Assembly: GCA_020744425.1 (NCBI GenBank)
Contig: JAGMUV010000004.1
Location: 1,426,001-1,490,000 of the forward strand
DNA length: 64,000 nt
Direction: 5' to 3'
Source of the DNA: Dactylonectria macrodidyma
Lineage: Eukaryota > Ascomycota > Sordariomycetes > Hypocreales > Nectriaceae
A program made the position numbers and the translations under genes. Below the pieces are notes generated by a model. The model was not told the origin of the DNA and searched no databases. It worked only from the letters and a program-made list of their open reading frames with translations. Below are positions 56,843-64,000 of this stretch, piece by piece (positions within the stretch are counted from its first letter, which is position 1; every line of letters starts with the position of its first letter).

Positions 56843-57790
56843 ATGCTTCTCCGCCTCTTCATCCTCGCTCCCTTTGGCCTCGCCTGTGCAGTGGCGCCGC
56901 CGCCTCGACAGAGAGACACCGAACTATTCCCCAAGCAGATTGTTGTTGTGCGACGACGGTCTGGATTGACGCACAAGGAATACGTCAACTATCACGCTAT
57001 AGTCCACGGCCTCAAGTCATGGAATGGCCCCCGGGATGCCTCTTTCCCTGCGGCCTACATCCAGGACCATACATTTGACTCGGCTTTCGGCGTCAACAAC
57101 AGCGTCCCCAATCAAGTCTACGTAGGCCGCGACGATGTCACTGAGCTCTACGGGAATTCTTCCACTGCGTTCACATCGCCGCCTGCAACAAATTACACGG
57201 CCGAAGTTACCGGACCTGACGGTTATAACTTCAATGACCTGGAAACTGCCTTCTCCATGCTCGCATATGAAAAACCAGTGCTTGGTTCTCTCGACCGGAG
57301 TGAAACAGCAACCGAAAAGAACGGCTCTGGTCCAGTCGTGGCCTTTTTCTGGGCCGCAGCGAAGCCCCATATTTCGTCCAACGATACCTTTGGAGCGGAA
57401 CTGGCAAATCAGTTAGTGGCATTGATTCCTAAGGACACTCTTTACCGCGCCACCGTTCACGTACCAGTTCCCGGATACGACACCAGGCCCTACTTCGGTG
57501 GTTATACAATGCCGACTATTAACGCTGTCGTAAAGCTGTGGCTTCACCGCAAGAGCGATGCAGTTGAGCTGGTTAGGGCAGCCCAGCTTCAACTCGACAG
57601 TGACGCCCTGAGCCTTGACCAAGACGTGTCCTTCGTTGTCTTTTGCAATGAGGTAGTTCTATGGGATTCTGCGAAGAAAGTTGCCGTAAGTTATCATCAC
57701 CTTTTAGTCGGATGCCATCTATAACGTGCTAACCAATAACAGTTCAATCAGCAGCGTATTCAAGCTCGAATCGACAGAGAATCATATTGA
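56843..57790 (+). CDS. Secreted EthD-like dimeric alpha/beta-barrel protein
   Basis: Two exons, 56843-57685 and 57743-57790, joined by a 57-nt intron, give 296 aa. A signal peptide (MLLRLFILAPFGLACAVA) starts the protein. QIVVVRRRSGLTHKEYVNYH is the opening of an EthD-type domain (K-R-x-G-L-T-x-E-x-F), with HGLKSWNG and AYIQDHTFD after it; a second, weaker half follows with HVPVPGYDTRPYFGGY. There are several N-x-S/T sites, consistent with secretion. EthD proteins are usually cytosolic and support ether degradation or polyketide cyclisation; a secreted two-repeat form is less common but occurs in fungi. No break seen. The precise role is unknown. Confidence 0.8.
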
Positions 57791-57952
57791 GGGATAATCC
57801 CGATGGATGGAGGTGGTTTCGAAGTTGTAGTATTCCAGGAGAAGGGCTAGTTCGGGGACTGGCCAAGGTCGCCTGCGACGTAGCAAAGTGAGAAGTCAGT
57901 GTTAAAGGTCTTAGAAGTTGGTAACTATGGAAGCATTTGCATCAGAAAATAC

Positions 57953-58742
57953 TTAAAGGTCATAACAAGAAAGTTTTACGGCCTCTTGCACGCTGGGCCG
58001 TTGCTGCTGTGACTGCTGGAACTGCTCGAATTGTTGTATTGAATTGGACGACGGGGAACCAGACGTGGAGTTATCCGCAGATGTCGTCTGGACGGCAGGC
58101 TTGGAAACGACGTGACCGACGCCACCGGCCACCCGTGCGAGCCCCGGTTTCGGGGATTGTTGCGTTTGTTGCCCCGGGTTGATGGTCGTCTGGCTAGAGA
58201 ACAGATTGGCCTCATGGAAGCCGGTATGAGCGGCGGGCTTGGTGCCAGCCTGCGTCAAGCCCTCACCAGATCCGTCGTCTACGTGAACGCCTCCCTCAAG
58301 CTGAGCACCTCCTGGCTGCGTGGACTGGTGAAAGTACTGATCCAAGTCCAGATCCATCTGGCCGTAATACGCAATATCGGGATCGAAGGTGGCGTGGGAG
58401 ACAGGCGTGGAATCCACCTCGGTAAACACCTTACCCTGGCTGCCCGCAACCTCGGCGAGCCCCTGCGGCCGGCCCTGCTGCAAGCCCTGAGCCGGCGCGG
58501 ATTCGGGTTACGCGTAGAACGGGTTCTTCTTGGTGTCGAAGCCCGCGTTGCCCTCGACCCCGGCGAAGCCTTGCTGCCGGAACGGCGGGGCGGGGCTCGC
58601 GGCCGGACGCGCGAGGTACAGGTTCTCCTTGGCCTCGTCGGCGCGGCGGACCGGCGTGGAGTCGGCCTCGGTGAAGACGGTGCCCGGGCTGCCCTCGAAC
58701 TCGCCGACGCCCCGATCGATGGTGGACGTTCTGAACCGGCGT
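57953..58742 (-). pseudogene. Unrecognised Gln/Ser-rich protein fragment with in-frame stop
   Basis: I do not recognise the family. One minus-strand frame reads from an acceptor-like CAG at about 58729 through SPGTVFTEADSTPVRRADEA and GFDTKKNPFYA to a TAA at 58508-58510, then continues in the same frame with LAEVAGSQGKVFTEVDSTPV, MDLDLDQYFHQS and a Gln-rich tail (FEQFQQSQQQRP) ending at 57953. The two halves share the motif G-S-x-G-x-V-F-T-E-x-D-S-T-P-V, so the downstream half looks like a diverged repeat cut off by the stop. It could be a gene ending at NPFYA with decayed 3' sequence, or a broken longer gene. It overlaps the start of the DUF6594 relic on the other strand. Confidence 0.35.
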
Positions 58743-58747
58743 CCGGC

Positions 58748-59654
58748 TCGGGGAACTGGCCAGCCTCATAGCCAGTGACGTGGATCACAGCACGGCCGTG
58801 TACAAGCGCTTCGACAGGCTAGCGGCACGGGACTTGCTATACTATGAATGCGAGCTTTTGGAACTCGAAGCCCTTCAAGATCAATACGATCGCGAGGATG
58901 CTCTCGACGCATAGGGTCAAGACACTGCCGATGGCCTACGGCGGCGGATTCGCACGAACGCTCGAGACTGAGTATCGTTCAACACGGCGCGGTGAAGGAA
59001 CCCAAGGCCAGCGGTAACATTAATGAGCGTTGGAAGAAGAGGTTGGACCTTGCGATAGAGATCCGGTCGACATAAAAAGAATATAGTTCGTCTCTTCCCC
59101 AACTCCATCCACCGTGACTTAATATTCGCAGTCTTGCCAAGGTCCTAGCTAACAAGATTCGTCTCATTCATCAGGGGAAGCCCTCGTGCTGAACTCGACG
59201 TTGCTCACACTCCGCCCACCATCCAAGCAGACACTGACGACGCTGTCCAACTGCTTCCACCGACAACACGCCTTCGCGATGACCCCAACCAGCCAACCGA
59301 CAACATCGCCGACTCTCTCGGGGGCGGGCTCAACATTGTACCCTTTGCCCGACACTCCCGCATCACAGCAACCGACCGACCTCGTCTCCTGATCCCCGCA
59401 AACGCACACCGACCTGCTTACCCGCTTCCTCAAGACATATGGCTCGCGACTTTTCCAGTCTCCGAGTGTGTCTCCATCAACGCTCCCTTATTCACCATCC
59501 CCAGCCTCAGGCGCAGCATCCCATCCAAGCGCATCTCCAATCACACGCCTCCGGCGCCGCTTACTTGGCCGTACTGGTGGTGTTTATCAGTGGGGACCTG
59601 GGAGGAGGCGGAGGAGGCGCAGGTGGAACAGAAGGGGGTGGAAGTGGAGGGTAA
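58748..59654 (+). pseudogene. DUF6594 family relic
   Basis: Intact relatives are fungal membrane proteins with an N-terminal helical part and C-terminal membrane helices; function unknown. The plus strand reads LGELASLIASDVDHSTAVYK then FDRLAARDLLYYECELLELE and QDQYDREDALDA, followed by a TAG at about 58912; in another frame ERWKKRLDLAIEIR follows at about 59028. Near the end a different frame gives SGAAYLAVLVVFISGDLG, the family's usual last helix. The parts are in different frames with stops between them and the middle is not recognisable, so the gene is decayed. A long open frame from about 59190 to 59877 in a third frame has no family features. Confidence 0.55.
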
Positions 59655-60391
59655 AAAGAGCCGTGGCGGAAAAGGATTGGGTGATTTGGATGCACAAGTC
59701 TCATGCAGAGTGCAATTGGATGCGGCCGTTGACCAATGCCATGCGCAGTATCATCTCGACTTCTCGTCCACTCTCAGGGCGGTACCTAAAATGAAATCTT
59801 GGGCGGTCAGAGACGAGGTTGGGAGGCAGTACAGAACTAACCCGGGAATACGCGTTCGCAAAATGAAGAAGAGTTAATGGATCGGCCTGAATTCTAATAA
59901 CCTCCCAAATTTCTCTCCGGGCCATTAAATCGACGCCGATATACTTCAGAGCTGCTAAGAAGACTGTGTAGAAGGGCAAAAGGTCGTCAGCTTGGATAAG
60001 GGACCGCATCAGACACAGACCACCTTGATTCTACATGTTTGCGTAGTTAGAGGTTACTCTTTTATTTTGACTACTTCGCATGGAAGAGTACATCAAGGTG
60101 TCATGGTCTGTCCCCAAACTCCAACGAACCCACTAGACAATCTCCCACCGCAATGCTATTCCGTCCAGGTTCTGTTTCTTCATGAACGCCTTATGTCCCA
60201 ACCTGAATGTCCTTGTCCTCCTGTTACTTGAGTCGCTATATAGATTGGCGCGTCTGCTCCGAAGGCATCTGTCGCTAACAAACTAGTTGTTCATAGACTC
60301 AGTCAAACCATTGTGGCCAACAGCATCACAACACTGCGGGCTTCGTCGCAGCTTGTACTGGGCGATCTTGCGTTGCAGCTTCTTGATAAAA
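59655..60391. other. Intergenic, no gene recognised
   Basis: A minus-strand open frame at 59701-60009 (about 100 residues) has no family features. Nothing else supported. Confidence 0.4.
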
Positions 60392-61528
60392 CTAACTCTG
60401 CGCATTTTCTCCACTCTGATCATTCTCACCCAAAACTTCCTGCTGTGATGCTGGCATCTCTTGGGCAGCTACCTCGTTTGCCGTCATTTCCGCGACGGCT
60501 GGGCTTGTAGTTAGGTTGGTCGCCAATGGGGCCGAGCCTTCCAACTCGTATGCCGGGCGCCGAGGGATACAGTCGGAATGTAGTTGAGCTTTTTCGTATT
60601 TTGGCTCTGCCTGGGGTGGGTCTTCTGGAGTGTTGGCGTGTTTTTTCGAACGATGATGACGCCAGAAAAAGAAGGCACTGAGGAAAATTATTATTACGAT
60701 CATGACGGCAACGACTGGCCCGATTATCGTGGCTTTTGAAGCAGTTAGCGGGCCACTTGTGAGACAAGGTAGTTTATATACCTTTACTAGAATTGGAACC
60801 TGATTGTGAGGGTTTGTCTGCCGAGCTTGTTGGTGAGGGTTTGTCTGACGAGCTTGTTGCGGAAGGAGCTAATAATGGACGTCAGCTAAACGACTGGATT
60901 TGAACGCTAGGTATTGGTGTGACTCACATTGAGATGTAGGAAAGCTCTTGAGGCCAGGTTTCACCATCACAGTTACAACATAGCCATTTGGGTTCGTGAA
61001 AGTGAGTGGCGTGCAGATAGTGCAAGGGGTTTTCGGGGTTCTTTCAGTGCTCACTGTTATGGTCACAAGCACAACGGATGTCGCATGCGCATCGTTCGAT
61101 TTAGTCACTGTTACGACTGTAGGAGCTGATGTAGCAGCTACAGCATCGAGGCCTCGGCAGTAGGCGAGGAATTGAGCAAACTGTGGTTCAACAACCTCCC
61201 TCACAGTGTCCACGGTTGTTTCCTCGTTTTCTTTTACACAGGAAGTACAAATAGAATAGGCGTTTGAAAATGAAGAGCCAGAAGCACAAAGCTCTGGGGT
61301 TTTGCCATAGGTTTGTGCGATTTTATATGCAGCATCTGTTATATTTTACTATGATACTCTGGCAAAGGTATGGATCAAGTGGAGGAAGGAGAAATGCTTA
61401 CTGCAATCGTCATAGCATGTTTCTGGAAGTACAGCTCGAACTAAAAGAAGCGACCTGTCAGAAGATGCGGCTGCATCAACGAGGGAGTCTCTGTCTCGAA
61501 TTCGGAGGACTTGGCGAGGTGAAGTCAT
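60392..61528 (-). CDS. Single-pass membrane glycoprotein with cysteine-rich ectodomain
   Basis: Four exons join in frame: 61528-61402, 61335-60928, 60868-60782 and 60732-60392, giving 320 aa; introns are 66, 59 and 49 nt. The N-terminal part reads LPETCYDDC then AAYKIAQTYGKTPELCASG, a small cysteine-rich ectodomain seen in fungal surface proteins; a Thr/Val-rich stretch follows (VVTVTKSN, VVLVTITVSTERTP). A Ser/Pro linker contains two 27-bp direct repeats encoding S-S-(S/A)-D-K-P-S-P. One membrane helix (IIGPVVAVMIVIIIFLSAFF) is followed by a basic stop-transfer (RHHRSKKH) and an acidic cytosolic tail with LHSDC and YELEGS. The layout resembles Mid2/Wsc-like sensors, but no named domain is proven. 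No conventional signal peptide is visible, so the first exon may be incomplete. Confidence 0.72.
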
Positions 61529-63155
61529 GGTGTTACTATTCTCACTTCATCTCTGGTGTTAGCGAAATATTAAATGAGAAACGGTAAGCTTACGTAGCTA
61601 GTTCGACCCCGCTGCATTTATAATTATTTATTCACTGATCAGACTTGATCTCTCTCATTGGACTTCAAGATGTGGCTGCCCTAACGGGTTGAAGGCCCAA
61701 TAAGGTTGGCAAAAATGGTATGACTGCATACTGCGAGGTTCCAGCTGAAACACCAAGTTGATGTATCCCTGCTGAATTTAAGAATCTCAAGTCCGACGTC
61801 TGATGGATAAAAGAGCTCCCTACGAACATAAGTTTTGTTTCAGTCGCAAAATAGCCGTTCACTTCACTGTTTATCTGATAGTAATAAAGGCGTACTCTCC
61901 CCCTTGCCATCACAGGTATCAAACCGTATCATGTTTTCTAGTTCCAAAGCTTACCTTGAGAGGGTACGCCACATTGTGCAAAGTCTCCAAGAATAGTAAG
62001 TCTCGCTGCAGCCGAAAACAAACGCCGCCTCGTATATTGACGCTAAATTGCTTGGAGGATCTGGTACTGGCTGCAATGCCTTGTAAATACCGGTAAATCA
62101 TATGACAGAACCAACCAGGTCGAGTCAATACGTCCTAGCACATTTTGTGGGTTAGCAACTCTGATCCGCTGGGGGGGGGGGGCAAGGTTCCATGATCAGG
62201 CTGTAGGTACTAATTAGGTACGTAGCGACTGAGAAGTGTGCAGCTCAATTTGTTCTCATGTATCAAACAAGGTATCAAAACAACGAATTATCGCGCCCAC
62301 TGCATTTGGGCCTAGAGTGTGGAAATTTTTACATAAAATAACCCAGTTAATTGCCTGAGACTTTGCTGATAAGGAACTGGGGAGCATCACAAGCGGGCGG
62401 GCCTTTCCGTACGCATTTATAAAATCTAATTTTAAAAAGACTTCTAATTTATTTAATAAGTTATATTTATTATTAATAGAGTAAATAAGTAGCTACTGTT
62501 TATAAAGAAGACCTAAATTAACACAATTAGAAGAAGTTGTTTCAGGCTAGCGTTATTTACTAAACAGCTTGTGACTTTAGAGGCTTCAAGTATATATTTC
62601 TTAGTACAGCACAATGTACTTCAATTATCAGTGACATAGATGCCTACCTTAAATTGATTTCGTCAACGACTGCTTCGCGAACATCCAGAGCTTCAAGATA
62701 TGCCAACTTACGCACTGTCGACATGGGTTTTTGCCTTGTGGAGAGCCTTACGATGGTCTAAAAAGTAAGCCCTTCCTAATTCATCGGAAATTGGGCCATG
62801 TTGTGATAGCACCCCACTATGGTTTGACTAGCTGCCAACCAAGCTTCTGTTGCTTCTGCATATTGCAGCGCTTGCAGTGCTTGGGCTGTAATAAACGGTC
62901 ATGATTGGATTAACAACATGCATCTCCCTGGGGTTACGTGCCACTAGAGGTCTCCAGCCTTAAATTTCGGCCTCGTCCCCCACCAAACCATTTGTTCAGC
63001 CTGTACTTAACCTATCAGCTATTTATTTGGACGCTTACGGCTGAGAAGTCGGGAGACATCGAAACCTTTGCGTTGACAATTCTGTTCTAGGTGAATGCCA
63101 ATTTGAATTTGACGCCATCATACCACGCTCACAAGCACTCACAGGGAGACAGAAT
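61529..63155. other. Gene-poor region with AT-rich stretch
   Basis: A G homopolymer lies at about 62171-62181 and a strongly AT-rich stretch at about 62420-62530. No gene supported on either strand. Confidence 0.4.
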
Positions 63156-64000
63156 ATGAATATGGACGACTACGCCTTCAAGGATGCCATTGCGCATTCA
63201 ATCACCATCAGCGAAGAGATGACGTACTTGCAAATGTTTTCTTACACGGCATGTTCTCAGAGTCCCTACGAACTTCAGCTTACAAGGAGACTGATGGGTG
63301 GTTGCTCAGGATCCCAGCCTCAACTTGATTGACCAGCGATCCCTGATCCCCGACGAGTTCGATAACTTCCTACATCGCCGTGTTAGCGATCCTCGAGCTC
63401 CTACCTCCTCTGTGCTTTATTGTAGACATGCTGATGGCTAACGGGGTGCTCTTGTTGTAGGGAATTTTTGCCCCTACTATCTTACCCGATGACGTGAGCC
63501 TCGTGGCTGGGGTACGATTAATGTACGTCATGTCCTACACAGCGAGGCCGCCAACAATAGCAACTAACTCTTCCAGCGTCCAAGAAAACGCCAACCATAA
63601 AGACACCTTCGCACCGGGGTTCATTAGCATGAAGCCAGACCAGTATTCTGCAATGGTGGAGGCTTTGCATCTGCCTCAGATGGCAATTGAAATGTCGAGT
63701 GTTGTCGGGCCATTGTTCTGGAGCACAGTCGACCATGACGATAACGGGAACGCCTACTTGCGTTAGTACATTTTTGTCCATCACAGCATTCTTTTGTACT
63801 TCACATATTAATCGAAGGTTAGAGATGATATTCCGCAAGAGTGACGTTCGGAAAAAGGGGAAAACCAGGGGTTGGGAGATAATCCTGAGTCACGAGTTCA
63901 GCACGGGTATCACAACGGGCTTCTGTAAGGGGACTCCCTCTTCCAACATATCGCCATCCATCAAGCAGCTCAAAGCTTGCATGTCTGAGATTGGCCACGC
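63156..64000 (+). pseudogene. Decayed unrecognised fungal gene, running off the right edge
   Basis: I recall similar text in fungal hypothetical proteins but cannot name a domain. Blocks in order, in different frames, are: MNMDDYAFKDAIAHSITISE; TDGWLLRIPAST; LIDQRSLIPDEFDNFLHRRV and SDPRAPTSSVLYCRHADG, ending at a TAA near 63438; DDVSLVAGVRLMYVM and FISMKPDQYSAMVEALHLPQ plus SSVVGPLFWSTVDHDDNG; then RKSDVRKKGKTRGWEIILSH and GFCKGTPSSN up to the edge. At least three frame changes or short gaps are needed and no sensible introns explain all of them. The 3' part continues outside the window, so the state of the rest is unknown. Confidence 0.45.

Overview
The window is nuclear DNA of a filamentous ascomycete (Pezizomycotina, probably a Sordariomycete). 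The evidence is short GT-AG introns of about 49-90 nt with CTAAC-like branch sites, Zn2Cys6 and bZIP/DUF3425 regulators, DUF6594 and GH29/GH49 families, and a hAT transposon whose tryptophan codons have become stops in the manner of RIP (repeat-induced point mutation). No tRNA, rRNA or CRISPR was seen. Exon joins were worked out by hand from splice signals and reading-frame continuity.

Left part (1-24.4 kb). A Zn2Cys6 regulator and a PMC1-type Ca2+ P-ATPase are divergent and intact. They are followed by a graveyard: a GH49 (isopullulanase/dextranase-like) gene with in-frame stops, a GH13 alpha-glucosidase remnant, a multi-pass membrane protein with one internal stop, and a decayed caspase-domain gene. 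After an AT-rich island come an intact secreted alpha-L-fucosidase (GH29), a broken XlnR-like regulator and an intact cytochrome P450.

Central part (25-44 kb). A regulator-like protein without a visible zinc cluster is followed by a broken xylitol/sorbitol-type dehydrogenase and a broken P-loop kinase (YFH7/uridine-kinase-like). Then comes a run of intact metabolic genes: an aldo-keto reductase (D-arabinose/L-fucose dehydrogenase type) divergent from a FucP-like sugar transporter, a bZIP/DUF3425 regulator, a flavin (Baeyer-Villiger type) monooxygenase, an HSL-family esterase and a zinc-type alcohol dehydrogenase. The last three enzymes together could carry out alcohol to ketone to ester to acid plus alcohol. 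The reductase and transporter, with the fucosidase about 11 kb away, suggest release, uptake and oxidation of L-fucose.

Right part (44-64 kb). This holds a 15-bp minisatellite, a perfect inverted repeat, the RIP-damaged hAT transposase, a small element with terminal inverted repeats, a secreted 12-cysteine protein, a secreted VWA-domain protein, a secreted EthD-like protein, a DUF6594 relic, a single-pass membrane protein and a decayed unrecognised gene at the right edge. Broken catabolic genes alternate with intact ones, so the region looks like fast-evolving accessory DNA.
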